Source: Allomyces arbusculus (taxonomy: Eukaryota > Blastocladiomycota > Blastocladiomycetes > Blastocladiales > Blastocladiaceae). From it: a DNA stretch of 64,000 nucleotides. Position 1 is the stretch's first letter. Each line of letters opens with the position of its first letter. Of the stretch, positions 1 through 10,802 are shown piece by piece. Location: contig JADHYV010000006.1 in NCBI GenBank assembly GCA_027604705.1, forward strand, positions 372,001-436,000, given 5' to 3'. The notes under the pieces are model-generated. The model worked only from the letters and a program-made list of their open reading frames with translations. It made no database searches and had not been told where the DNA came from. The translations under genes and the position numbers were made by a program.

Positions 1-1908
1 CAACGACGAGAGCACCGCCAATCGAATCTTCGGGTCCGGGTCGGCCACGGCCACCGTCAGCAGCCGCTCGAGGACCGAATTGACCTGCTCGAGCGCGTGC
101 GCCGACGTCTGGAACCGGACCGGGTCGGACGAGAGGACGCGGCAGCAGGTCAGGGCCGCGGCGAGTCGCACGTCGGCGACATCGTCTTCGAGGTACTGCG
201 TGACGATTTGCGAAACGAATTCGTTGAGCGACTGGCCAAACTCGAACGTGCCCACCGTTTGCAGCGCGAGCACGATCGATTCGGTCTGCCGCGCCTCGGA
301 CGATGTGCCACCCATGGACGTAACCGCCGAGACGGACGTGCGCGCCGGCGACCCGGGCGGGCGGAACGGCTGGTTGCTGAGGATCAGCGAGACGAGGTTC
401 AGCAGCCTCTCCTGGATTTTCGGGAGCAGCGGCGGGATATTGGTCGAGATGTCGCCTAGCGCCTGGACGAGCGGCTGCGAGATGCCGTTGGCGAAAAACA
501 AGTCAAGCACGTCCTGCAGGTACTTGGTCAGTGCCTGGCCGACGGCCGTCGCGAGCATCGAGACACATTGGTAGGCAGGCGCTTCATTGCGCGACTTGGC
601 CTTCATAAGCAGCGACTCGCGGATGACCTTGATGATATCCTCGAGGAAGTCCTTCATCGACGATTCCATGGCCAGCGCAATCCGGCCCACGGCAATCAGC
701 GCGGCCGACCGGTCGCGCTCGCGCTTGAGCTGCGTGATTAGGTGAGACATGAACCGCGACAAGTAGAGTTCAAATGCGGGCGGGTTGAAACTGGCGGCGG
801 TCGGAATCACGGAAATCACGGTGCGTCGAATCAGCGCATCCTTGTGGTCCTTGAGTTTCAGCAACAATTCGCAAATCTCGCGGTACTTTGGCTCCATGAA
901 CCGTCCCGTGTGCAGCAGCAACTCGCGCACGACCAAGAGCGCACCGTGCACGTGCTCAACCTGCGGCGCCTTGAGCGACTTCATCGCTTCGTCGGCGACT
1001 TTTGAGAACCACGGCATCGTGCGGCTCGGCGTCTCGCGCTGGTAGACCAATTCGAGGCAGACCGACATGGCCTCGGCCGCGGCTTCGCGCACAACGAGTT
1101 TCGATTCGCGCAGCGGGTTCCAGAGCGATTCGAGAATGGTGGGTACGTGCGCGTAGATGAGCGTGGGCGCGTTCTGCGCGAGTTCCTTGAGGACGAGCAC
1201 GGCGCCGTGCTTTTTGCCGTCGTGCTTTTCGCCGAGGTGCAGCGTGTCGATGGCTTTTTTCACTTCGCTCTCGACGAATTCGGCGGTGAACGCGCCGCCG
1301 ATGCGCGGCGAGACGAGCTTGCCTGGTGGATTTTGGGGAATAGGATGTGAGGAGCAGGGGGGACGGAATGCGCGCGGCGGACAAGCGGAAGAAAGTACCG
1401 AGCGCGCGCGCGGCCAGGACCATGACTTGCGGGTCGCCATTGTTGAGGGCCATGGCGAGGTAGTTGCCGTAGCGCGTGATCTTGGTCGCGTTTTCCTCGC
1501 CGTCGACCTCGATGAGTTTTTCTGCCATATTGACGGCGCAGCGTCAGGTTCGTGAACGTCGGCACGTCGGAGTCAAGGGCTTACGCGAGAATTTACCAAT
1601 GGCCATGATCCCGCCCACCTTCTCGTGCACCTCGGACCCGAGAATTAGCTCAAAGATGCGCTGGTTGACATCGGTCAAGAACTTGGCGAGCACGTCGCTC
1701 GCAAGCTCGCGCGAGACGGCGAGCACATGTTGCTTCAGGTCCTCGGCGGCAATGGCCTTAAGCTCGTCATTCCTGTTGGTTGGTTCATTGATGCATCGCG
1801 GTCGTCAGGTCGCGTCGGTGGATTTGGTCCAATGCGAGATGAGGTGAATGGCTCTGACCTGCTCCAGAGCCGGGCGATAATGTGATCCAGGGCCTCGTAG
1901 CTGGCCAT
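1..1908 (-). CDS. TOR: TOR serine/threonine kinase, N-terminal HEAT-repeat part (partial)
   Basis: This is the 5' end of the Target of Rapamycin kinase gene; the gene runs off the left edge, so the FAT, FRB and kinase domains are outside the window. Four exons join in frame: 1908-1859, 1772-1597, 1521-1399 and 1322 to beyond 1. The translation begins MASYEALDHII and follows mTOR/Tor HEAT repeats closely: an NQRIFELILGS block, then a KITRYGNYLAMAL block matching the family's RIGRFANYLRNLL, then several hundred residues of HEAT helices ending at DPDPKIRLAVLSSL, which matches DPDPDIRYCVLASL of mTOR. TOR is the catalytic subunit of TORC1/TORC2 and controls growth and ribosome synthesis. Splice sites are canonical with short introns (75-86 nt). 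The start was chosen because it is the first ATG giving the conserved N-terminus. About 550 residues are visible. Recognised by recalled family sequence, not by search. Confidence 0.93.
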
Positions 1909-2170
1909 GGCGCCATGTGCGCACGGTTGCGGCGGCGGGCAGTCGAGGTAGCGCGCGGATTGCGTCGTGGTTGGTGGGTGGAGAAGCAACAGGTCGACGA
2001 ACCGACTGTTCGGAAGCGGAGTGGCCATACAACGAAGGGCTGGCCAGGAGGAAGCAGACGACGCCTGCCTTGCACGCTCAGGTGATTGATGCATTGAACT
2101 TGCACAGACTGGGTGCAGTCACATTTCGTGAACTGCCTTGTTCCTTGTCGACCGTGCGGCACAAATCACA
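1909..2170. promoter_or_regulatory. Divergent promoter region between TOR and MTQ1
   Basis: This 262-bp gap separates the TOR start (leftward) from the methyltransferase start (rightward), so both promoters must lie here or in the 5' ends. No TATA box or named motif was identified. Confidence 0.5.
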
Positions 2171-3367
2171 ATGCTCCCCCCCACGGCGCTTGCGCGCTCT
2201 CTTTTTCGACCACGATTGGCCGCAGCAGCGGCAGGACGGCATGCGCTGGCAGCTCCAAGGCCGCCAAGTGGCCCGTGCTCCGGATCATGGAGAAGTCCCA
2301 ACAGCACCACCAATCATAATGCGAACCAGCTGCAGCCGCGAACCACGACGACGACGACGACGACAACACAACGGCTATTCTCGACCTTCGCCACCGGCCA
2401 AGCACGCTCCAATACGCGTGACCACGGCGACGCGGTAACCCGCTCCCTGCTCGACGAGCTCTCCCTTGCAACCAACAATGACCTCGACGACGCCCGCTTC
2501 GAACTGCGTTTCCTCGTGCAACACGTCCTGACGCCGCCAACCCCTGACGGAACCGTCCCCAAGGACTCGGATCGCCCGCCGGCACCATCCGCGCACTGGC
2601 TCGAGCCCATCATTTCCACTATGATCCCCTCCCAACTCGCACACCTGCGCGCTCTAATCCGCGCGCGCGTCAACGACCACACGCCTTTGCAATACCTGCT
2701 CGGCAGCGTGCCCTTTGCGCCGGACCTGGACTTGCTCGTCGAATCGCCGATCCTGATCCCGCGGTGGGAGACGGAAGAATGGGCGCTAGGAGTCGCTGAC
2801 ATGTGGTCCCCCCACCATCCGACCGTGGTCGAAGACTGGTGCACCGGGTCCGGCTGTATCGCGCTGCTGCTCAAATCCCGTTTCGGCCGCACGACGCGGG
2901 TCACTGGGTTCGACCTCAACCCGGCCGCGATTGACTTGGCGCGCCGCAACGCCGACCGCAACACGCTCGACGTGGAGTTCCATGTGGCCAACGTGCTGAC
3001 CGATTTACCGCGCGTGCCCGGGGTGGACTTGGTCGTGGCTAATCCGCCGTACATTGCCGCGTCCGAATTCGCGACACTCGATCCGGGGGTGCGTGACTGG
3101 GAGGACCGACTGGCACTGGTCGGAAGGGGTGAGTCGGGTGCCGAGGATTACCGCCAAATGGTAGAGATTGCGCACGCGCGACTGTCGAGTGCGTGGCGCG
3201 ATGTGCGGGTGCCAAGGATTGCGTTGGAGATTGGGTGTGGCCAAGGGGAGGTGGTGCGGTCAATGGTCGAGGCGTGGTTTGATGAGGTCGAGGTGTGGCA
3301 AGATTTGGCGGGCAAGGACCGGTGCGTCGTGGGGTATCATCGCAAGCCGGATGCAGGAAAGAAATAA
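2171..3367 (+). CDS. MTQ1: HemK/PrmC-type release-factor glutamine methyltransferase, probably mitochondrial
   Basis: A single-exon gene of 398 residues. The family methylates the Gln of the GGQ motif in class I release factors with S-adenosylmethionine. Visible parts: an Arg- and Ala-rich N-terminus (MLPPTALARSLFRPRL) typical of a mitochondrial presequence; a PrmC-like helical domain with a TPLQYLLGSVPF segment (compare the family's EPLAYILG); the SAM-binding loop around GSGCIALLL; an acidic strand end (TGFDLNP); and the catalytic NPPY signature near residue 295. Length is normal for Mtq1 with a presequence, whereas cytosolic Mtq2 lacks the N-terminal domain. An in-frame ATG lies 33 bp upstream, but the 2171 ATG opens the presequence directly and is preferred. 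A short ACG/CAA repeat just before residue 65 encodes a Thr run. Confidence 0.9.
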   Translation: MLPPTALARSLFRPRLAAAAAGRHALAAPRPPSGPCSGSWRSPNSTTNHNANQLQPRTTTTTTTTTQRLFSTFATGQARSNTRDHGDAVTRSLLDELSLATNNDLDDARFELRFLVQHVLTPPTPDGTVPKDSDRPPAPSAHWLEPIISTMIPSQLAHLRALIRARVNDHTPLQYLLGSVPFAPDLDLLVESPILIPRWETEEWALGVADMWSPHHPTVVEDWCTGSGCIALLLKSRFGRTTRVTGFDLNPAAIDLARRNADRNTLDVEFHVANVLTDLPRVPGVDLVVANPPYIAASEFATLDPGVRDWEDRLALVGRGESGAEDYRQMVEIAHARLSSAWRDVRVPRIALEIGCGQGEVVRSMVEAWFDEVEVWQDLAGKDRCVVGYHRKPDAGKK

Positions 3368-3447
3368 AGATTGTTTCTATCGCCAAAAAATACATTGCAC
3401 GACCCGTTGAAAAACAGCAAATCCTAACCAAACACGCCCAGATGGAA

Positions 3448-4135
3448 TCACGACGCAAACGAGACTTTCTTGCCATCCGACGCTTTGGCCGCGGGCCGCG
3501 GCGCCTGCGACTGCTGCAGCCGCTTGGGCTTGGACTTGCTCTTTTGCTTGAGCTTGGTCTTGACCTCGTTCTACCCACACGCAAGCTGCAATGAGCACTC
3601 TGTCCCTCTGTCCAGCAAGAAAAGCGGTGGAGAGTGCATACCAAGAGCTTCTTTTTCTCCTGCTGCTTTTGCTCGCGCTTGGCCTGCCGCTGCTCTGCAA
3701 ACTCGAGCTTCTCTTGCGCCTTTTCGAGCTTGGCTGATTCCTGCGACTCTTGCTCGTCGCAAATCTCGGAGATCAGCGCCATCATTGCATCCTACATGCA
3801 CCACGAATTGATTCAGCGCACGGATTCCAGGGCACTCTGCCTGTAAGCAACGTAGATACCGTGGAGGCAATCATCTTGCCGCCCTTCTTGTGCGACGCCG
3901 TGCGCGGCTTGCGCGGCTGCAGGTGCGCTGGTACGGGCGCGTCGGCGGCAGGGGCATCGTCTTGGTCCTGCTCCATCGCATTCGCATCGCCCTTGTCATT
4001 GCTGTCGGGAGCGGTAGATGTGCGTGCTGCCGGTTTGCTTGTGGGGGGCTTCTTGGAGGGCGCTGGTTTCTTGGCGGCAGCGCCAGCCTTGTTGCCCTTG
4101 CGCGGACCTGGTGCGGACGGTTTCGGCTTGCCCAT
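3448..4135 (-). CDS. Small Lys-rich coiled-coil protein, function unknown
   Basis: Three exons on the minus strand (4135-3860, 3791-3642, 3570-3448) join in phase 0 and give a 182-residue protein. The first exon is Pro/Ala/Lys-rich (MGKPKPSAPGPRKGNKAG) with an acidic patch, then a SHKKGGKMIAST segment. The second is a strongly charged coiled coil (EKAQEKLEFAEQRQAKREQK). The third is basic and ends KKVSFAS. Splice sites are GTATCT...GTAG and GTATGC...GTAG. Composition suits a nucleolar or ribosome-assembly accessory protein, and the gene is divergent from UTP17 across 256 bp, but no family was recognised. The exon structure with intact frame is the main evidence that it is real. Confidence 0.7.
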
Positions 4136-4391
4136 GGTCTTGATTTGGTGGTGGCCGGTGAGATTTTACACGAAATCTCTCGAGGTTGATTTAGGAGTGA
4201 CCGACTGTAAACGCTCAAGCCGGACAAGTGACGACGAGGGGGATAGCAACTGGTCACGGGCAGTCATGCGATGCTCGCGCACTTGCACCGCTGCTCGCCA
4301 CGACCCCGTCGTGATCCCCGTTTGCAGCACGGCCGGCACTGGCCCCAGCACGCCCGCCACTTGGATTGAGCCCCTCGCAACTTCCATCACC
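4136..4391. promoter_or_regulatory. Divergent promoter region between the small coiled-coil gene and UTP17
   Basis: A 256-bp head-to-head intergenic region, so the two genes probably share regulatory DNA. A GCGATGCTCG stretch near 4268 loosely resembles the PAC element of yeast ribosome-biogenesis promoters; the match is imperfect and not relied on. Confidence 0.45.
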
Positions 4392-6928
4392 ATGGCCCCC
4401 GTCGCCGTCGCCGCCGCGTCCCCACCGCCGACGGCCGACGCCGACTCTGCCGCGGCCCCCGTCCTCTCGCTCAGCAAAGTCGTTGGTGGCCAGCTCTCCG
4501 CACACCCGCCGCTGTTCACGGCCGATTCGGCGCACTTCCTGTGCATTGCCTCGTCGTCGATCAAGCTGTTCTCGGTCCGCACCGGGCAACAGCTGCGCGT
4601 CCTGTCCCCACCGGACCACGCGCAGTCGCACCAGGGCAATGTTACGGCGCTCGCGCTGTCCCCGAAGAATCCTTTGCAAGTGTATTCGGCGTCGGTCGAT
4701 GGCACCGTACGGTTGTGGGATATCAATGATGGCGCGTTGCTTAAGGTGAGTTCTGAACGACCTCGGCGATCGTTATGGCGAAGAATAGCGCTGATCCTTC
4801 GCGTGCGCGTGTCTGTAGATCTGGTCGATTGGCGTGCCCATCTCGCACTTCCGCATCCACCCGACGAACCCGTCCCAGGCCTTTTTGGTCACCAACAAGT
4901 CCTCCGGCCGCCGCGCCGAGCGGTTCAACTCAGTCGTCTTCTCGCTCGACCTGGTCGCGTGCACGTTCCAGCGGCTGATCAAGGCGCGGTGCTGCTCGGC
5001 ACTCGACGTGTCGCCCGACGGCACCTCGCTCATGCTCGTGGCGCGGTTCAAGCTGCACATTGGCACGCTCGTTGGCAAGTCCTACCAGTGGACGTACTTT
5101 GTGAACGACCGCAAATTGACCTCGGTCGCGGCGCACCCGACGGAACCCGTTGTCGCGACGGGTGACGAAGCCGGGAAAATCAAGCTCTGGTCGGTTCTCA
5201 GCAAGTCTGTGGCTGCGGGCGAGGAACCGCTCGTACAGACGTTGCACTGGCACGCCCGCCGTGTAAACCATTTCTGCTTTTCACACGATGGCCGGTACCT
5301 TCTGTCGGGCGGCGACGAAGCCGTGCTGGTCATTTGGCAGCTGACGACGGGCCACAAGCAATTTATCTCGCGGCTCGGGTCGGAGATTCTGAGTATTACC
5401 GTCTCGCCGGATATGAAGCTGTTTGCGCTCGCGCAGTGGGACAACTCGATTCGCATTATCTCGGCGGTGAACTTGGCCGTGCAGCAGTCGGTCGTGGGTC
5501 TCAAGAGCAGTACGTTCGGGCTTGTGGTCCGTGGTGGGTTTGAAAGCATTGTGACTGACCGCGGTGATTTGATTCGTAGCCGCGATCAACTCGGTCGCGC
5601 CCGCATCCGCGCCCACGTCGACGTCCGCATCCGCGACGTCCGCCGCGCCCACGTCGGCCTCCGCGGCCCCGTCGTCGCCGACTCCACCGCACCCGGCCGA
5701 CGATGACGACTTCTCGCTCGACCTCCCCGCACCCGCGGCCAGCGTCGACGACCTGCCCCTTCGCCCGCTCATCACCATGGAGCCGCGGCACGGGTACATT
5801 GCCCTCGAGGGCACGCCCGGCACGCTGCAATTCTACAACTGGGTCGCCGACTGCCACGTGATGGACGTGGCCGTCGTTCCCTACAACTACATCCCGGGCG
5901 ACGGCGTCGCCGTGCCGAAAGTCAAGCTGCTCGCATTCGACACCCGGGGCGACTGGATGCTGACTGTCGACGAGCGGCGCGGGCCGCACTCGACACTCCG
6001 GTTCTGGCGATTTGTCGTCGAACACCAGCGGTACGACGTGGCGACCGTCGTGCACGCCGTGGCCTCCGTGACGTCGGCCGCGTTTGCGCCGAATGGGACC
6101 GTGGTCACGACCTCGGTCGATGGCCAGTTCCGCGTTTGGGAACCGGTCCGAGCGGGGGTTGCGTGGACGTGGCGGTGCCGGTCGGCCGCGTACTATCGTA
6201 ACTTGACGCCGCAGTCGGCCGCGTGGTCCGCGGACGGGTCGATTCTCGCGGTCGCATTCGACAAGACCGTGACGCTCTGGGACCCGACGGCACTCACCCT
6301 TTTGGGTACACTCACGAGCGACGTGCCACTCGCAGCGGTCGCGTTCGGCTCGGGACACTGCCCATACCTCGTGGGCGTGGCCCCGCACGCCGTGACCGTA
6401 TGGAACCTGTTGACCCTGACCGTCGCGTGGTCTTACGCCGCACCAAAACGGATCGCGTCTTTCGCCGTGTGCAAGGCGCGCGACCAATTGGCCGTCGTGA
6501 CCGACGAGCCCGAGTCAGCAAGTACGCGACTGTCCGTGTTCCGCCTGAACTCGCCGGTCCCGCTCGCTGTGCACGATTTGCCCGAACAGGTGCTGTCGGT
6601 CACGTTTGCGAAGGCGGATGCGGCTGCGTCCGTCGTCTACTTGACACGCGAGAATCAGCTTAAGGTGTTGGCGCCGCCGAAACCGGTGGTGGTGGCGAAG
6701 CCGGTCGTGGAATTGCCATCGATTGTGACGAATGCGGCTGCGCGGTCGGTCTTTATTCGGCAGCCGACGACGACAGCCGACGACGAGGAGGTGGAGGAGA
6801 AAGAGAGGGTTGGAAAGTCGGCGGTGGTCGCGTCGGCGGCGAGTCTGCTCGAGGCGCCAGCGCATGCGATTCCGAGCGTTGAGTCGATGTTTGAGGCGCT
6901 GATGGGCGCGTTGTTGGAGATGGCATGA
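4392..6928 (+). CDS. UTP17: SSU processome WD40 protein UTP17/NAN1 (WDR75)
   Basis: Three exons (4392-4745, 4819-5533, 5580-6928) encode 805 residues. UTP17 is a tUTP/UTP-A subcomplex protein needed for pre-18S rRNA transcription and processing in the nucleolus. The first propeller is visible as WD repeats (YSASVDGTVRLWDIN; ATGDEAGKIKLWSV; LSGGDEAVLVIW). An Ala/Pro/Ser and Asp-rich linker follows, then the second propeller with the family's GDWMLTVDERRG and TSVDGQFRVWEP blocks, matching WDR75. The C-terminus is Glu-rich and helical. The ATG at 4392 sits in CACCATGG, a strong initiation context; an in-frame upstream ATG at 4266 would add an unconserved leader. The second intron is only 46 nt; a donor at 5531 instead of 5534 would also keep frame. 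Confidence 0.9.
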
Positions 6929-7752
6929 GGGTGATCAGGGAGTGGTGGTTTCAGCGTTACATTGTAGGGTCTTTCATTTGGGCGTCGTTTATTGGGAGGG
7001 TGTTGTGTTGTGTTGTGGTTGGGAGCATGGATCAGGACGGCACAACAAGCCTCATCCCGCGGCCCGCAGTCGAACATTTGCAAGACGCTCAGTTTATGTC
7101 GAACGTTCGATCTCGTCCATGCCTGTGCAGACCAGCCCCATTGTGAGCGACTTGACGCGACTTGAGTGAGAACACGACCATGAATGAAAAGTCATTGTGG
7201 AAAACATGTGCGGTTTGGCGCAAGTATGCACATCAGCATCAAGGATGTTTATGTTGAGATATTTCAGCATGGCGTGCTCCATCATGAGCGGCCGCAAGTC
7301 CCACAAAGGATGAGTTGAACTGCCGACCTCCTCACTCGCCACGTAACTGTCATAGCGCGATCAGCAGCCAGCCAGGATGATGCCTGCCTAACACGGACGC
7401 GTAGAATCAGGCAAACTGTCGAGAGACATGGCTCGTCGTGTACAGAGGATGAGTTTCAGCTTGTTGCCAGCTGGGTGATACTGTTGTTTGGGATGGTGAC
7501 GTGGAAGGGACATGGTCAGCGCGGAATTGACATTCCCATCATCCTGAAGTGACTTGGTTCGCATGAACCGCATCACTTTTTCTCCTCACAAGGACATAAA
7601 CACCTGCTCCCATCTTTTCTGGCTGCTTCTCTCCCTCGCATTCCGATTGTGCCGCTTCTCATCGCCATCTCACGAATCGCCACAGCATCATTCCAGCCTG
7701 TTCACTCGCGGTACTTGGATATCACTCAATTGCAGTCCTCAACCTTGTGGCA
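6929..7752. other. Intergenic, no gene seen
   Basis: About 820 bp between UTP17 and gene A, visibly less GC-rich than the flanking genes. The short reading frames here have no family resemblance or consistent codon pattern. It should hold the UTP17 3' end and the gene A promoter. Confidence 0.5.
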
Positions 7753-8267
7753 ATGAGTTGGCTTGACAATATTCAGGTCTTTGCTCCGGCCGCCCAGCAA
7801 GTCGTGCGTGTCGCCGAGGACGCGGCAAAACACCTCTCAAGGGCTGCCCAAGACGCCAAGATCCACGTTCTCGATCCAGCTGGCGCGCACTTGGCCAAGG
7901 CTGCTGTTGGCGTCAAGAAACACGTGCTTGACCCAGCCGGCAAGCATCTTGTCAATGCTACGCGACATTCGCAGTGCTTTCTGATCGAGGGTGCTGCAAA
8001 ACTCGCTGACCACGCCAATCGTGGCATGCACGAACTTGCCCAACGCGTGCTGGATTTCATCAAGACGGACCCGACATGGACGACCGTGCCCACAAGAGCG
8101 ACCACGGCGGCATGGGGGATTGCGATCGACGGTCCTACAGCCACGGCCGCCACAGCAGTCCCAACTTCCAGCACGACAGAAACATGGGTGACTGCGCCAA
8201 ATGGGGTGTCAATGAACGCACGGGTCGCTTTCACGGGAGAACGGCTTCCAGTGGCCGCCCTTTTTTC

Positions 8268-8300
<33 letters not shown>

Positions 8301-9284
8301 GGCGTCATCAACCGGTTTTCTTGGAGAGAATGAAGTCCCTGTGGCACGTCTAATTGTCATTGGCCCAGCGCAGGCCGGGAAGTCGCAAATGATCCGGTAT
8401 CTCGCTGATCAAGACGCCAAGTTTGTGCCTCTCACGCCATTGCATGTGGGGAATGGCCTGGAGCCGTGCACACAATCTGTCGGTTTGCATCGCATGCACA
8501 CACCCGTTGTGCAGCGTATGCTATGTGCGAATACAGCAGGCTCATCTGCCAATGTCGAGGCAGTTTCCCTTGAATATTTGATCGATCGTGCTGCCGAGGG
8601 TAATGAGTCATTGCTCGATCTGCTGGAAGCGTCAAGCGACGACTACTCGGTGCTGTCCATTCCAGATGCAAAATTGCGCCAACGGCGTCTCGGCCTCGAG
8701 ATTCTCGACGCTCCAGGCATTCCGGATGAGGGCCGTGCGCGCGAGTTGCACTTGGCCACGTTGCTGTCACAGATGCGTGCGGCCAATGAGGTTCATGCAA
8801 TCGTTGTGGTGATCCGGTCCGTTCCAATCTATATCTGGTCGCCGAGAATTCAATGACTGACATTCCGGCCATTCTCCTGCATAGCCACACAAGGACAATC
8901 ACGCCCGCATTCCTTGACGCCACGTTTGGAGCGCATTTGGAGCTCATGTCGGCCTATGCGCAGCACATTATCGTCGTGCACTCGCACTTTCTGACGTCCG
9001 GGAGTGTCTTGTCGGGCTCGCCAATTCTTGACATTGAGCATCGGTCGACTGTGTTTGACGATTGGGTGCACTCCAAGTCATTTGGTAGCAGCGTGAAAAC
9101 GCATCACGTTGGCATGAACAACAAGTTGCCACTTCCGCGTGGCGAATATCCGGTTCTGGAGGCCTTTTGCCACCATCAGCTTCTTTCATTTGTGCGGATC
9201 TTGTGGGAAATTGTGTCTGCGCACGAGCGGATGCGGGAGCTGGGCCTTCCTGTCGCCGGATGGATGTTTTCCATCCTCAATTAG
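7753..9284 (+). CDS. GTPase-like protein A of a lineage-specific P-loop family
   Basis: Two exons (7753-8816 and 8885-9284; 68-nt intron, phase 2) encode 487 residues. Residues 1-100 are amphipathic helical repeats with HVLDPAGxHL occurring twice, reminiscent of LEA or apolipoprotein-like helices. A Thr/Ala linker and a poly-Ala run precede the nucleotide-binding fold: G1 GPAQAGKS at about 204-211, a candidate G2 Thr in EPCT, and G3 DAPG after LEIL. The usual G4 NKxD is replaced by IIVVHSHF. Two family motifs follow, SGSPILDIEHR and EAFCHHQL. It ends 35 residues after the last motif, without the C-terminal domain of gene B. Known: GxxxxGKS plus DxxG mark TRAFAC-type GTPases. Inferred: it binds nucleotide, with altered base specificity or none. 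Membrane association through the N-terminal helices is possible. The function is unknown. Confidence 0.85.
8271..8299 (+). repeat. AGC trinucleotide run encoding poly-Ala in gene A
   Basis: About ten AGC units in tandem, read in the GCA frame as alanines of the linker just before the P-loop domain. A likely length-variable site. Confidence 0.9.
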
Positions 9285-9647
9285 TTGAGTTCACGTTACA
9301 TAGTGCCACACCGAGTATAACAAATGCAGAAATATTGCTGGCACGCTCTTTAGTACGAGAGCTGTGGGAATTGCCCGGAATTGCCTGCAGACAGTTCGCT
9401 GGACCATAAACAAGTGCATGACGGACTATGGACCTGCAAGAGCAATCCTATTGTGGATCAGATCGCCACCGCACGAAACAGTGAATGTGATCGATCGGGT
9501 TGACTTTCAAAGTCAAGACAGAACGCTTTTTCACCCACAAGCTCCCAACAGCACGGTCCAACAAATCATAGCTCCCTCACGTGGCTCACGGCCGAACAAT
9601 TCCCCATCAGTCGCACCACGGAGAGCAAACCACGGAGAGCAAATGAG
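9285..9647. other. Intergenic between convergent genes, nothing seen
   Basis: A 363-bp gap between the 3' ends of gene A and the Asp-rich gene. A GAGAGCAAACCACG motif is doubled near 9620-9645. No RNA gene or coding frame was recognised. Confidence 0.5.
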
Positions 9648-10802
9648 CTAGCATTGAAGCAGCGAGAGCAGGAAATCCAGCGTCGATTTTTTCTGCAGCA
9701 CGAGCGCAGCAAACGGGCTGTAAATGATTGCGCCACATTCGCGACCCCACCACCGAATCAGGGCTGGCAAAAGGAGCGTCTCAAATTTGTCCACCCGCAC
9801 AAACCACGTCCCGGGCTCGCCATTGTTGGCCAAGTCCTTGCGCGCCACGTCCTTGGTCGGCTGCATGTCGCGGAGCGTGCGCTGAATGTGAACGCGCGCG
9901 GTCGTGTAATTGTCGCGACCAGGGCCCCAAAGCTGGGGGAACAACAGGTAGGCAAACCACCCGGCCGCAACCCACCAGTGCCCATTGTGGAAGACGGCGT
10001 GGTAGAGGTCGTGCCGCACCCACCTGCTCCGCGTCTGCTCGCAGACCGCGGCAATAAATTTCGGGACCCACCGCGGAATGCGCGTGGGCAGCGTTGCCAT
10101 GTTGGTGTTGGCCTGGATGGCAGAGCAGATTTCAGGCGTCACTTCGATCAGGTCGAACAAGTCCATGCCATTGCCATGGCGAGAGTAATTCTCGAGGTGG
10201 CCATCATTGGGCACATCTTCCTTGACGTCAGAATACACATTGTCCAGTGCATCGTCAAAATGATCGCTGTCAGGCACGTCGTCATAGTGCCAGCAGCCAG
10301 GCGCATCATCATGGAAGAACAAACTGTCAAAGTCGTCATAAGCCACGCCGTTGGACGTGAAATCGTCATCGTAAAGGCTGACAGGTCCGTCATCAGGCAC
10401 GTCGTCATATTCCCAGTCGTCGGACGTGAAGTCCCCGTAAAAAAGTCTGTCGGGATCGTCGTCGTAGTGGTCGTAGACATCGTCGTAAAAGTCGTGCATG
10501 TCAAAGTCGTCATAATCCACGCCGTTGGACGTGAAATCGTCATCGTAAAGGCTGTCAGGTCCGTCATCAGGCACGTCGTCATATTCCCAGTCGTCGGACG
10601 TGAAGTCGCCGTAAAAAAGTCTGTCGGGATCGTCGTCGTAGTCGTCGTAGACATCGTCGTGAAAGTCGTGCAAGAAAAAATCGTCGTCCTCCGAATCCAA
10701 GTACGAGTACTGGGTCGGCTCATGTGCAGCGGACGCCGTCATTGCTGCCTGCGAATGCTTGACAGCGTGCACAGCAGGAAAGCGGGGCGTAGCATTCATC
10801 AT
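9648..10802 (-). CDS. Asp-rich tandem-repeat protein, function unknown
   Basis: A single open frame of 384 residues. After about 35 residues comes an extremely acidic, Tyr/Phe-punctuated region (for example DDPDRLFYGDFTSDDWEY) made of two near-identical 58-residue units plus a partial third that decays into related DDF/DDVP blocks. The C-terminal half (residues about 215-384) is quite different: Trp-rich and mixed-charge, with RHDLYHAVFHNGHWW, AYLLFPQLWGPGRDN and LPALIRWWGRECG, so probably a folded domain. No signal peptide is obvious. I do not recognise the family. Acidic repeats of this kind can bind cations or basic partners, which is inference only. The complementary strand is open over almost the same span, but the minus frame is preferred because its repeat and the Trp-rich domain look protein-like. 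Confidence 0.65.
   Translation of the reverse strand: MMNATPRFPAVHAVKHSQAAMTASAAHEPTQYSYLDSEDDDFFLHDFHDDVYDDYDDDPDRLFYGDFTSDDWEYDDVPDDGPDSLYDDDFTSNGVDYDDFDMHDFYDDVYDHYDDDPDRLFYGDFTSDDWEYDDVPDDGPVSLYDDDFTSNGVAYDDFDSLFFHDDAPGCWHYDDVPDSDHFDDALDNVYSDVKEDVPNDGHLENYSRHGNGMDLFDLIEVTPEICSAIQANTNMATLPTRIPRWVPKFIAAVCEQTRSRWVRHDLYHAVFHNGHWWVAAGWFAYLLFPQLWGPGRDNYTTARVHIQRTLRDMQPTKDVARKDLANNGEPGTWFVRVDKFETLLLPALIRWWGRECGAIIYSPFAALVLQKKSTLDFLLSLLQC
10327..10674 (-). repeat. Two-copy 174-bp tandem repeat in the Asp-rich gene
   Basis: Copies 10327-10500 and 10501-10674 differ at only a few positions and keep the reading frame (58 codons each). The near-identity points to recent duplication or ongoing homogenisation. 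Confidence 0.9.
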
